Source: JAHEZL01 sp046074525 (GTDB taxonomy: Bacteria > Bacteroidota > Bacteroidia > Flavobacteriales_C > GCA-002722245). Taken from it: a DNA stretch of 64,000 nt. The DNA is taken from positions 25,984-89,983 of the forward strand of contig JBJTOK010000012.1 in assembly GCA_046074525.1 (NCBI GenBank). The letters are read 5' to 3'. Below are positions 1-7,900 of this stretch, in pieces. The position numbers and the translations under genes were made by a program. The stretch's first letter is position 1. Every line of letters starts with the position of its first letter. The notes under the pieces were generated by a model. The model was not told the origin of the DNA, made no database searches, and saw only the letters and a program-made list of their open reading frames with translations.

Positions 1-196
1 TCGGATAGAAATCACCATAGCCAACGGTAGATAAAGTTGCAACAGAGAAGTAAATTGCGTCAATCCATCGCCATCCTTCTATATAGTGGTAAGTGGTAGT
101 TCCAATTCCCAAAACAATAGCTGTGGTTATCAGTAAATCCCGATATCCCTTGTCGAGTAGAAATGATAAAATAGTCCGGAAGAAGATCAGTTTCAT
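1..196 (-). CDS. Potassium channel, N-terminal part (runs off the window)
   Basis: Two-transmembrane ion channel of the Ion_trans_2 (PF07885) type. Reading down from an ATG at 196, the first 65 residues show a hydrophobic first helix (LLITTAIVLGIGTTTYHYI), a short pore helix with Trp residues (EGWRWIDAIYFSVATL) and the selectivity filter TVGYGDF at about residues 58-64, the hallmark of K+ channels. The C-terminal half lies outside the window, so a cytoplasmic RCK/TrkA-N domain cannot be excluded or shown. It sits downstream of the 70-aa gene in the same direction, but a strong hairpin at 353-396 separates them, so it is probably transcribed on its own. The family assignment is firm; gating and physiological role are unknown. 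Confidence 0.85.
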   Translation of the reverse strand, partial: MKLIFFRTILSFLLDKGYRDLLITTAIVLGIGTTTYHYIEGWRWIDAIYFSVATLSTVGYGDFYP

Positions 197-352
197 ATTC
201 AAGTATTTTTCATTTGTTCCGTGAGCACTCTACAATGCTTTTTCAATATTAAGAGAAGAATACGAAGCAGGACATGATATAAAACAGGAAAATTTCTTGC
301 CATAACTGTTTGTTGTCAGTTATCATTAGCTTTTTAGTAAGATCAGGGGTAT

Positions 353-396
353 AAAAAGGAATTGAATCTGATAAAACAGGTGGTCAATTCCTTTTT
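353..396 (-). terminator. Intrinsic terminator after the 70-aa gene
   Basis: Perfect 13-bp inverted repeat (AAAAAGGAATTGA, 353-365, and its complement at 384-396) with an 18-nt loop. Read on the minus strand the second arm ends in five T. It starts 14 nt past the stop of the 70-aa ORF and closes that transcription unit before the channel gene. Confidence 0.7.
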
Positions 397-409
397 CTTC
401 TTTCAATCA

Positions 410-622
410 TCAGTTACTGAACAAGGGCAGGGTGATGATTTCCTCACGAATCTCTTTACTGGTCAGCAAAGCTTCGTTGCTGGTAATATATCTGGTGAAG
501 ATCTGATGCATAATCGGACTCTTCTTTCCTCCGCGATAGGCGAGGGCATAAGAAGCCTGGGCTTCAAGGTATTCGCGGAACTGGAAAGTTCCCAATATGT
601 TAGATGTTTCTTGTGCTTTCAT
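410..622 (-). CDS. Small protein of unknown function (70 aa) behind a leader/terminator
   Basis: I do not recognise this protein. It is 70 aa, begins MKAQETSNILGTFQF, has a soluble mixed composition, no signal peptide, no membrane segment and no cysteine. Predicted helices lie around REYLEAQASYALAY and SNEALLTSKEIREEI. The minus-strand frame is preferred over the overlapping plus-strand ORF (362-691) because that ORF runs through both flanking hairpins and has a low-complexity Phe-rich start, while the minus frame ends just before a terminator and is preceded by a promoter, a mini-ORF and an intrinsic terminator, all on the minus strand. The unit is therefore a stand-alone gene with a conditional terminator in its leader. 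It could also be a degraded fragment of a longer protein; there is no homology evidence either way. Confidence 0.55.
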   Translation of the reverse strand: MKAQETSNILGTFQFREYLEAQASYALAYRGGKKSPIMHQIFTRYITSNEALLTSKEIREEIITLPLFSN

Positions 623-656
623 AATTCATGTATTTTGTATGGTATGGATAAAAAGA

Positions 657-689
657 AAAACCGCCTGCTACAGGGTAACAGGCGGTTTT
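657..689 (-). terminator. Terminator/attenuator in the leader of the 70-aa gene
   Basis: 11-bp perfect stem (AAAACCGCCTG at 679-689 on the minus strand, partner at 657-667) with an 11-nt loop, followed on the minus strand by TCTTTTT. It lies 21 nt after the stop of the Cys-rich mini-ORF and 34 nt before the start of the 70-aa gene, with no other gene to terminate. The loop side (673-681) can alternatively pair over 9 bp with 733-741 inside the mini-ORF (GGGUAGCAG with CUGUUACCC, one G-U pair), which would compete with the base of the terminator. Confidence 0.75.
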
Positions 690-710
690 GAATTTTTCTG
701 AATGATAGTA

Positions 711-791
711 TCAACAGACAAACATGACCTTTCTGCTACCCGGATGGGGGCAACATGGGACGAAGTGATGTTTGAGCATTGAATTATTCAT
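711..791 (-). CDS. Putative Cys-rich leader peptide (26 aa)
   Basis: A 26-codon ORF, MNNSMLKHHFVPCCPHPG followed by SRKVMFVC and a stop. It holds three Cys (13, 14, 26), a His pair and three Pro. Its ATG lies 4 nt after a perfect TATATTTG -7 element, so the mRNA would be nearly leaderless. An in-frame second ATG (codon 5) is an alternative start. The ORF is followed by an intrinsic terminator and then a 70-aa gene, the arrangement of a regulatory leader peptide. A Cys-responsive role (Cys-tRNA, sulfur, or metal or redox stress) is inference; a stall at Cys13-Cys14 would cover the possible antiterminator strand, so the direction of control is not clear from the sequence. The longer frame extending to 929 starts upstream of the promoter and is not favoured. 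Confidence 0.5.
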   Translation of the reverse strand: MNNSMLKHHFVPCCPHPGSRKVMFVC

Positions 792-795
792 GGCA

Positions 796-827
796 CAAAT
801 ATAAAAAGCTAAATAAGGGATAGTCAA
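796..827 (-). promoter_or_regulatory. Bacteroidota-type promoter for the leader/70-aa unit
   Basis: On the minus strand, TTG at 827-825, a 21-nt spacer and TATATTTG at 803-796, matching the TTG-N17-23-TAnnTTTG consensus of the Bacteroidota primary sigma factor. The mini-ORF ATG begins 4 nt downstream. Confidence 0.7.
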
Positions 828-884
828 GAAAAAAACTGAATAAAAGTTAAATGAGGGAGAGTGAGTGTGAGAGTGGGTTTTGAG

Positions 885-939
885 AAAAATCAGAGTGGTC
901 GTTTCGTCGCTCTCGCTCCTCACTCTCACTCTGATTTTT
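885..939. repeat. Inverted repeat next to a decayed coding fragment
   Basis: AAAAATCAGAGTG (885-897) is exactly complementary to CACTCTGATTTTT (927-939), separated by 29 nt. The surroundings are low-complexity: purine-rich GAG/GTG repeats on the left (about 852-875) and a pyrimidine-rich CTC stretch on the right. It may be a folded transcript end or the scar of a small mobile element; it has no clear U-tract. Confidence 0.45.
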
Positions 940-1096
940 AGTACGCGAAGGAAGCAATTTATCGGACATAATTCAAGATTTTGAGGAAATACAGGTTTTC
1001 ATGGAGGGCTTCAAAGGAAAAATATATGGGGAGGTTTATTATGAAAACCAGCCGGAAATTGACCGGATTTTAATGAATTGCGAAGATACGCCCTGA
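935..1096 (+). pseudogene. Remnant of a protein-coding gene (C-terminal fragment)
   Basis: An open frame from just after a TGA at 932-934 to a TGA at 1094-1096. The translation from 941 (VREGSNLSDIIQDFEEIQ, then VFMEGFKGKIYGEVYYENQ and a tail ending NCEDTP) has the composition of a real protein C-terminus, but there is no start codon before Met at 1001 and the frame opens directly out of an inverted repeat. It may be the tail of a gene whose 5' part was lost. I cannot name the family. Confidence 0.35.
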
Positions 1097-1139
1097 ACTT
1101 TTGTCGTTTTACAACTTTCTTAAAAATCCTGTTCCGCAT

Positions 1140-2879
1140 TTATTTTGGTTTCACCATAGTGCTTTTCGACTTGAATATCTTTCCATCCATATCAGATAAG
1201 TATAAGTAGTCACTATTGTCGAAAGCCGCAGCTGTAACATTTTTATTTCCGCTTTCGAAATTGTATTCATAAATCTTGTTTTCGCCTAAGCTTGAAAAAA
1301 GCAAATAAGCTGTATTGCCGTCCTCCGCAACGAAATTGTTTGCGCTATTGAAACAGAGGGGATAATAATCAAGGTTAACCGAAGTCCATGTTGCAGCGCC
1401 ATCGGTACTTTTGTGTTCGTAAATATTTCCAAATGGGTCAGTGGAAGTGCCAAACAAATTGCCGTTGGCATTTTCTACCATGTTTTCCATGAGTCCGCTT
1501 TGATTGCCCACAAACTCCCATTTGTGTGCAGACGCGTTATAAGTAATGGCATAGGCGATAGTATATTTTCCATTGGATAGGCCTTCTCTTAATTGGGCCA
1601 GAATTTGTCCGTTTTTTCTTGCAAAACCATCATCGGCAATTGCATCGTAACCTGTTTTCAAAGCGGATAAACCTTGGTTGTCGTATGTAAAATTTTGCCC
1701 GCCATCTTCGGAATAGTAGCCATCGGAATTACTTAAAAAATAATATACGTTGTTGCCTGCATGAGTGTAGGCCATACAAAAGCTTTGTGGCACAACGTAC
1801 CATGCTCCGCCAACGTATTTGTACAAGCGGTTTTTTTGGAAAATGCCTTGTTTTGCTTTTGCATAAAGTACATTATTTACGAAGTACAGTTGGTTTGGAA
1901 CAAGTCTTTCTGAGCCCAAACTTTTCCAGTTTTTTCCATTGTCTTGCGACAGGTATAATCCGTCTTTTCCACCAATTACCATATTGGGGCCTAAGGTGTA
2001 GTAAAGCTGACAATCGAGTCCACCAGTATGTTTAAATGTTCCGTTTACTGAGCTGGCATAAGCTGTTGCGGCATACTGGGAAATAGCGTGTACGGAACCA
2101 TCATTGCCAAAGAAATAAGAAGATTTTACACCATTAAAACCATCGGGAAGAGCAAGTGTTGTAAAACTTCCGCCGCCGTTGGTGGAAATATAAGTTGAGC
2201 CATCGCTCATCGACATATAAAGGTCGCCATTGGGACTCACCGAAAGATTTCCTGTATAGCTTGAATTATTGGGGTACTTGCACACCAGGCTGAAATTGGC
2301 GCCATTGTCGCTGCTTTTGTAAATACTTTTGTCGCTGGCCGAATTGAAATAAATATCATTGCCACTGCATACCAGCTGGCAGCCTGAAATCACATTTAGT
2401 GATCCTGTGATATCTGTCCAGGCCAGTAAATCATCATCTTTTGAAATCAGCAGCTGACTGGCAGTGTAAAATACTGTTCTGCCATTGCTTAATCTGTATA
2501 TGGTATTCGGTTGCAATGGTGCTGCATTAAAATAAATGCTTTGTTTGGTGAGTGTGGTTGGGTTAAGCACATTCATTCCGTTGGCAGATACAGCTAAAAT
2601 ATTGCCATTGCCCAATTCCGACAAGCAATTGGCATAGGATACATCCATTTTTTGCACATTTTTAAAGCTGGCATCGGTGATGTAAACGGCGTTGGTAGTT
2701 GAAAATACAACCTGGTTTTTTGAAGTGTACAATACCTGGTAAATCTGTTCCGAGGTGTAGATGGAGGGAAGTTCTTCCAGAGAGATCTTCCTGTTGTCCT
2801 CGTCCCCGTCTTTTTTACAGGAGTTAAAAAGTGCTGAGACAGCAAGTAGCAGGAGTAATTTAGCAATGACCTTGTTCAT
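1140..2879 (-). CDS. Surface lipoprotein with Asp-box (BNR) beta-propeller repeats
   Basis: 579-aa secreted lipoprotein. A signal peptide with lipobox (LFNSC, Cys at about 21) is followed by KKDGDEDN, a charged stretch typical of Bacteroidota lipoproteins exported to the surface. The body contains several Asp-box/BNR motifs of the form S-x-D-x-G-x-x-W/F (SSDNGANFSLV, STNGGGSFTTL, SQDNGKNWKSL, SEDGGQNFTY, STDGAATWTSV), spaced as in sortilin/sialidase-like propellers. No sialidase catalytic Arg triad or Glu is evident, so it is more likely a structural or binding propeller than an enzyme. The start is 3 nt past the stop of the upstream 400-aa lipoprotein, so the two form an operon, probably building one surface complex. 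Ligand unknown. Confidence 0.75.
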   Translation of the reverse strand: MNKVIAKLLLLLAVSALFNSCKKDGDEDNRKISLEELPSIYTSEQIYQVLYTSKNQVVFSTTNAVYITDASFKNVQKMDVSYANCLSELGNGNILAVSANGMNVLNPTTLTKQSIYFNAAPLQPNTIYRLSNGRTVFYTASQLLISKDDDLLAWTDITGSLNVISGCQLVCSGNDIYFNSASDKSIYKSSDNGANFSLVCKYPNNSSYTGNLSVSPNGDLYMSMSDGSTYISTNGGGSFTTLALPDGFNGVKSSYFFGNDGSVHAISQYAATAYASSVNGTFKHTGGLDCQLYYTLGPNMVIGGKDGLYLSQDNGKNWKSLGSERLVPNQLYFVNNVLYAKAKQGIFQKNRLYKYVGGAWYVVPQSFCMAYTHAGNNVYYFLSNSDGYYSEDGGQNFTYDNQGLSALKTGYDAIADDGFARKNGQILAQLREGLSNGKYTIAYAITYNASAHKWEFVGNQSGLMENMVENANGNLFGTSTDPFGNIYEHKSTDGAATWTSVNLDYYPLCFNSANNFVAEDGNTAYLLFSSLGENKIYEYNFESGNKNVTAAAFDNSDYLYLSDMDGKIFKSKSTMVKPK

Positions 2880-2882
2880 TTT

Positions 2883-4085
2883 TTATGGGATTAGGCGTAA
2901 TACATCTTTTGTTGCTGAATTTTGGGAATTTAAACCTCCCACAAAGAAAAATTCGTTGTTGAGATTGAAGTAGCCGTTCAGACGCATATCGTTGATGTAT
3001 TTAGGGCATTGGCGGCTGGAAGAAAATTCGTGACTGGATGAACTTTCATTTACAGGATCTATCCATACATTTTCTTTAGCACCAATGGCTAAAACTTTAT
3101 TGTTCAATAGGAACAATCCGCGCGGTGCTCCCTGAATAGAAAATTTAAACGAACCGGCTTCTGTTGCTGTTTGTGTATTGGGATTGAGCACTAATATATC
3201 ATCGGAATTTGTGTTTCTTGATAACACAGAAATTACTTTCCCGCCTGCTACAATATTGTATCCTCTTGGTGCGGTATTTTTCCTGTAAATTTCGGGTAGC
3301 TTATAGCTTTGTACCCAGGTATTGTTTCCAGGTGTATATTCGTGAAGATACTGGTCGGGCAATGGATCTGAATTGGTGTTGTGTTTTAATCCACAGTAAA
3401 ACTTATTGTTGTAAGCAAAGTGAACAATGTACTCTCCCGAGGCAGGAACCTGTGAAACGGTGGTCATGGTTCCGGCACTGGGATCGTACTTTTTAAGATT
3501 GTCCATGATATCAATAAAATAAAACGAGCCTCCGATTTCCTGTGGTTCGGTTTGAATGCTGTGCCATTGATCGGAGAAAGAATTTTTAAGTGTCCATTTG
3601 TCGCTGCTGATAGCATAAGTGTACACTTCTATTTTATCATTGCGGTTGTGCATAAGGTGGGGTACGCCGCCAACTAAAAAGCAATAAGGGTTCTCGAGTC
3701 CGTTGAAATCATCGTAAACCGGATATTGTTCGCTGAACGATCCCGATTCTTTATCGATATGAATATCAATGGTTACCGTGTTTCCCTCGCCTGCATCACT
3801 GATCATTTTCACCTTTACCTTACCGCTGTTTTTCCCTAGCCGCACACGAATGCCCGAAGTAGAAGTGCTGTAAATACTTGCATCGGCAGGAATTTCCCAT
3901 TTTAATTCACAGGATGCACAATCAGATGGTTTTGGAGTAAGCAAATGATAATCTACATAAGAGTAGGCGGTAGAACAACTTGGTCCCTGCAGGTCGCTTT
4001 GTTTTATGGTTGCCGGAGCAGGATCTTTTACACAAGCTGCAAGCATTAGAGTTATTAGAAGAACAGAAGATGTAATTTTTAGCAT
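2883..4085 (-). CDS. Surface lipoprotein with Kelch-like repeats
   Basis: 400-aa lipoprotein, first gene of a two-gene operon. The signal peptide ends in the lipobox LAAC (Cys about 18). Residues about 35-110 look like an Ig/PKD-type module (two cysteines in the DCASC segment, then beta-strand-rich sequence). The remainder resembles Kelch blades: repeating segments where a label and value are read out, such as IEVYTYAISSDKW, LHEYTPGNNTW, ILVLNPNTQ and FFFVGGLNS. The gene downstream is also a propeller lipoprotein, so a paired surface receptor or adhesin is plausible. Substrate unknown. A -7 box lies 35 nt upstream at 4120-4127. Confidence 0.65.
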   Translation of the reverse strand: MLKITSSVLLITLMLAACVKDPAPATIKQSDLQGPSCSTAYSYVDYHLLTPKPSDCASCELKWEIPADASIYSTSTSGIRVRLGKNSGKVKVKMISDAGEGNTVTIDIHIDKESGSFSEQYPVYDDFNGLENPYCFLVGGVPHLMHNRNDKIEVYTYAISSDKWTLKNSFSDQWHSIQTEPQEIGGSFYFIDIMDNLKKYDPSAGTMTTVSQVPASGEYIVHFAYNNKFYCGLKHNTNSDPLPDQYLHEYTPGNNTWVQSYKLPEIYRKNTAPRGYNIVAGGKVISVLSRNTNSDDILVLNPNTQTATEAGSFKFSIQGAPRGLFLLNNKVLAIGAKENVWIDPVNESSSSHEFSSSRQCPKYINDMRLNGYFNLNNEFFFVGGLNSQNSATKDVLRLIP

Positions 4086-4119
4086 AGCCGCCTAAGTATT
4101 AAAAAAATAAAAAAGAAGG

Positions 4120-4127
4120 CAAATTTA
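4120..4127 (-). promoter_or_regulatory. Probable -7 element of the lipoprotein operon
   Basis: TAAATTTG on the minus strand, an exact TAnnTTTG match, 35 nt before the start of the 400-aa lipoprotein. No good TTG -33 element is seen at the expected distance, so only the -7 part is claimed. Confidence 0.45.
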
Positions 4128-4153
4128 ACGTTATTTTGTTAAATGTCAGCATA

Positions 4154-4348
4154 TTATATGTATTTTTTTGTCATGAGAATCAAGGATTTCAAGTGAAATA
4201 GGGACAATCTAAAAGAGAAGGCAGGATTCGGAAAAATATTTTGCAAATCCTTTTCAAAGTTTGGCCCAAAGGTGATGGACAGCCTTTGTTTTTGCATAGC
4301 TTCGATATGCTGAATAACCTCAGAAGGATATTTTGGGACTTCTGTCAT
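4154..4348 (-). CDS. Possible small or truncated protein (64 aa), unknown
   Basis: The first ~48 residues (beginning MTEVPKYPSEVIQHIEAMQ) have protein-like composition with an amphipathic helix and no low complexity. The last ~16 (HLKSLILMTKKYI) look like translated intergenic AT-rich DNA, suggesting a truncated gene that reads into spacer sequence. No signal peptide or known motif. It lies between the lipoprotein operon and the tRNA pair, an area with short repeats. It could be noise. Confidence 0.3.
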   Translation of the reverse strand: MTEVPKYPSEVIQHIEAMQKQRLSITFGPNFEKDLQNIFPNPAFSFRLSLFHLKSLILMTKKYI

Positions 4349-4438
4349 TTAATTATAGATTAAATTACTGTTTAATTTTATTGAAATGCACAATTGAATT
4401 CGCTATTGCTTAAAAAAAAACAGCCCTAGATAAAAAAT

Positions 4439-4462
4439 ACCGCACCCCAAAACCGCACCCCA
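4439..4462. repeat. Short direct repeat near the tRNA-Leu 3' side
   Basis: ACCGCACCCCA occurs at 4439-4449 and again at 4452-4462 (11 bp, period 13). The rest of the 4349-4522 spacer is AT-rich and shows no gene. The position about 100 bp past the 3' end of a tRNA would fit an old integration site, but no integrase or attachment duplicate of the tRNA end is seen. Confidence 0.3.
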
Positions 4463-4522
4463 CTGATTTTTTTTGATTGTTTTTTAGGAGAAAAGAGGCT
4501 GAAAACGGCGCTCTTGAAAACA

Positions 4523-4551
4523 AATAAAGCCCTGGAAATCAGAGCTTTATT
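4523..4551 (-). terminator. Terminator after tRNA-Leu
   Basis: AATAAAGC (4523-4530) and GCTTTATT (4544-4551) form an 8-bp stem; on the minus strand it is followed by TGTTTTC. It starts 7 nt past the 3' end of the tRNA-Leu gene. Confidence 0.55.
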
Positions 4552-4558
4552 CTTGCTG

Positions 4559-4641
4559 TACCTCGGGCGGGACTTGAACCCGCACAGTATTGCTACTACA
4601 GGATTTTAAGTCCTGCGTGTCTACCATTCCACCACCAAGGC
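4559..4641 (-). tRNA. tRNA-Leu (anticodon UAA)
   Basis: 83 nt on the minus strand. The acceptor stem GCCTTGG pairs with CCGAGGT (two wobbles). The anticodon loop in GGACTTAAAATCC gives anticodon TAA. A long variable arm (type II) is present, with the TTC loop in GCGGGTTCAAGTCCCGC. CCA is not encoded (CAG follows the discriminator A). It is the second of two tRNAs from one promoter, after an internal terminator-like hairpin. Confidence 0.95.
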
Positions 4642-4657
4642 AAACCATCAAAATAAA

Positions 4658-4677
4658 AAACCCTGCTAACAGGGTTT
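4658..4677 (-). terminator. Terminator-like hairpin between the two tRNAs
   Basis: AAACCCTG (4658-4665), a 4-nt loop and CAGGGTTT (4670-4677). On the minus strand it is followed by TTTATTTTG. Lying between tRNA-Gly and tRNA-Leu, it could reduce tRNA-Leu expression or act as a processing structure. Confidence 0.55.
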
Positions 4678-4689
4678 CGTATTTGATTT

Positions 4690-4765
<76 letters not shown>

Positions 4766-4797
4766 GTTATTTAAAGAACATCTCCGAAGAGAGGGTG

Positions 4798-4827
4798 CAA
4801 ATATAAGGCATCTATCTTAATTTGCAA
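4798..4827 (-). promoter_or_regulatory. Promoter of the tRNA-Gly/tRNA-Leu unit
   Basis: On the minus strand, TTG at 4827-4825, a 19-nt spacer and TATATTTG at 4805-4798: a full Bacteroidota promoter about 33 nt before the tRNA-Gly 5' end. Confidence 0.7.
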
Positions 4828-4973
4828 ATACTTGCATAAAATCCTTTTATTTTCCCGCAGATTTCACTGCGCAGCACGGATCTGTATAATCTGTGGGAAT
4901 TTCTGCATCTCATTGATTTTCACTTTAATTAAAACCTCTTTCCGCTTGTGGCGTATCAATCAATGATTTTTAT

Positions 4974-7900
4974 ATGCGCTATAGTCTGAAATACCTGCTT
5001 TTTTTCCTGTTGCTGGGGGGGAATCTTCCTGCCCAGCAGTATTATTTCGAGCGTATTTCGGTGGAGGAAGGCCTTTCGCAAGCCTCTATTTATGCGGTTC
5101 TGGAGGATAGTAGGGGTAATATGTGGTTCGCGACCGAGAGCGGTGGAGTGAACATGTACGACGGGCAGGAAATCAAGTATTATTTCAAGAACCAGGGTCT
5201 TCCCGACGACAATATCCGGACGATGTATGAAGACAGCAAGGGCCGTATCTGGTTCGGCACTGCCAATGGCGGAGCGGCTTATTACGAAAACGATACTTTT
5301 CACACGCTCAACATTGATAATGGTTTGCCCGAAAACTATGTGAAAGCCATCACCGAAGATGGTCAGGGACGAATATGGATAGGCACTCTTAACAACGGGA
5401 TAGCCATATACGACAAAGGGAAATTCGATTATTACCCCCGAAAAAGAGGCTTGCTGAGCGATGGGATCAGGGCGTTGATCAAGGATCATCTCGGACAGGT
5501 TTGGGTGGGTACTGATCACGGGCTATCGGTGTTCAAGAACAAGCGTTTTCATCATTACACCATGTTGCATGGCATGCCGAACAACAGCGTCATCAGTTTG
5601 TTTGAAGACAAAGACCACAACATTTGGGTGGGCACCGAAAGTGGCGTCTGCTATTTTAATGGAAAAGAATTCACAAGTATTACTGAAAACGATGGTTTGA
5701 GTGATAGCAGGGTTTCCACGATTTTCCAGGATAAGGAAGGAAATATGTGGTTCGGCAGCAAAAGGGGGGTGGATAAATGGAATTACAGCGATTTTAAATC
5801 AGGAATAAAAAGCTTCGTCAGTTTTAACGAAAGCAACGGACTTTCCAACAATCGCGTGCTGTGTATCACCCAGGATTGTTCGGGCTCGGTATGGATAGGC
5901 ACCAAGTTCGGAGGGGTGAACAAATACATCGGTGAAAAATTTGTGAATTATAGTGTTTTCAATGGTTTGAGCGATCAGGTGATTACTTCGCTCTGCACAA
6001 TGAAAAACGGAACCATTGCCTTTGGTACTTTTTCCAATGGTATCACTTTGCGCAATGGCCGCTCCTACGATTATATCAATGAAATGCAGGGGCTCTTTGG
6101 CGTGGAAGTTACTGCTTTGGCTGAGGATCAGTCGGGAGCACTATGGATAGGTACCGACGGCAGCGGTATTTATAACTATTACAAAGGCCAGCTCAGCTCC
6201 TTTTCTCCCGATTTTGGCGACGAGGTGAATTGTTTGTTTACCGATTCGCGCGGACTCCTTTGGATGGGTGCTAATCGTGGTTTGCGTTGTATATCGGCGC
6301 AAAAAGGCGCAGCAAAATATTCGGTGGATGCTTTCCAGATGACCTCTTATCCGACTTATGAGAAGAACAAAATTTACAGCATTTGTGAAGATCATGCCGG
6401 TCGCATCTGGGCTACCAGCGATTCAGGGGTGATTATGATTCCACATCCCGAAGAGTACAACAATCCTAAAATTGAAATGCGCTTTTTGAAGGATCTGCCG
6501 GTGGAAGATAATGCAAGTATTATTTCGTGTGTGGTGGATAAAAGCGGACAAAAGATCTGGTTCGGGACGCAGGGAAGCGGGATTTTCTTTTGTTATAAAG
6601 ACAAATTTTATCCTCTGCAGGGTAGCAATGATCTCGATAATCTCATCATCAATTCGATTTCCCTTGGCAAAAACCAGCTGTGGCTGGGGACAAACAAAGA
6701 TGTGCGCATGATATCGCTCAATGATTATGCGATGCAAACCTACAGTTTCAAGGATGGATTCAATGGCATTCAGTGCAACAGAAATGCTTCCTGCGTGGAT
6801 GTCCAAGGCAATTTGTGGATAGGAACGATCAACGGAACCTGTAAAATTGATATCAACAGGGCTTCGCAAATTCCTGTCGGATTTACACCGCCGTTGCAGC
6901 TCACGCAAATTAAATTCAATTATTCCACTTTCGACTGGCGACCTTATTGCGATTCGCTGACAGGTTTTTACAATATTCCCAATAAACTCGATTTGCCTTA
7001 TGATATTAATACCTTGAGTTTCGATTTTAAGGCTAAGGGCCTCATTAATCCGTCGGATGTGGAATATCGTTTTTATTTAAAAGGACAGGAAGATTCTTTG
7101 GCGCCACCTACGCACAAAAATGAAGTGACGTATTCCAATCTCGATCCGGGAGAATATGATTTTATTGTGTATGCCCGATTGAAAAACGGCAAATGGAGCG
7201 ACAAACCTATTCAGTTTCATATCACCATCAACGCGCCTTTCTGGGCCACTACCTGGTTTCGCGTTTCGGCGGTGGTTTTGATTTTTATATTGTTGTTCGC
7301 CGGCTTCCGCTGGAGAACACGCCGCCTCATCCACGAAAAGAAAAAGCTGGAGGAGGTGGTGAAGGCGCGCACCATCGACCTGGAGCAGGAGAAGCACAAA
7401 TCGGAAAGTTTGCTGCTCAATATCCTTCCCGAAGAAATTGCCGATGAATTGAAATTGCACGGCGTAGCGAGTACTAAGTTGTATCCTTTGGCAACGGTGA
7501 TGTTTACCGATTTTGCAGGCTTTACAAGCTTATCGGGAAAACTAACCCCGAATGAACTGGTGGGTGAACTCAGCACTATTTTCACGCAGTTTGATGAGAT
7601 CACCGACAGGCACAATATGGAAAAAATAAAAACCATTGGTGATGCCTATATGTGCGCCGGTGGTATTCCGGTGAGCAATGAAACACACCCTGTGGATGCA
7701 GTGCTGGCGGCTTTCGATTTTATCGCCTACATTGATCGCTTCAATAAAGAACTGAATAACGGTCACACCTGGGGCATCCGTGCGGGCTTGCACACGGGGC
7801 CTATCATTGCCGGTGTGGTAGGGAAAAAGAAATTCGCTTACGACATCTGGGGCGATAGCGTGAACATCGCCAGTCGCATGGAGTCCAACAGCGAAGAAGG

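Noticed and set aside
362..691. 109-aa plus-strand ORF opposite the 70-aa gene
   Set aside because: It runs through two terminator hairpins, has a Phe-rich low-complexity start, and all promoter and terminator signals belong to the minus strand.
4439..4462. Integration site (att) next to tRNA-Leu
   Set aside because: The direct repeat does not match the tRNA 3' end and no integrase is nearby; kept only as a short repeat.
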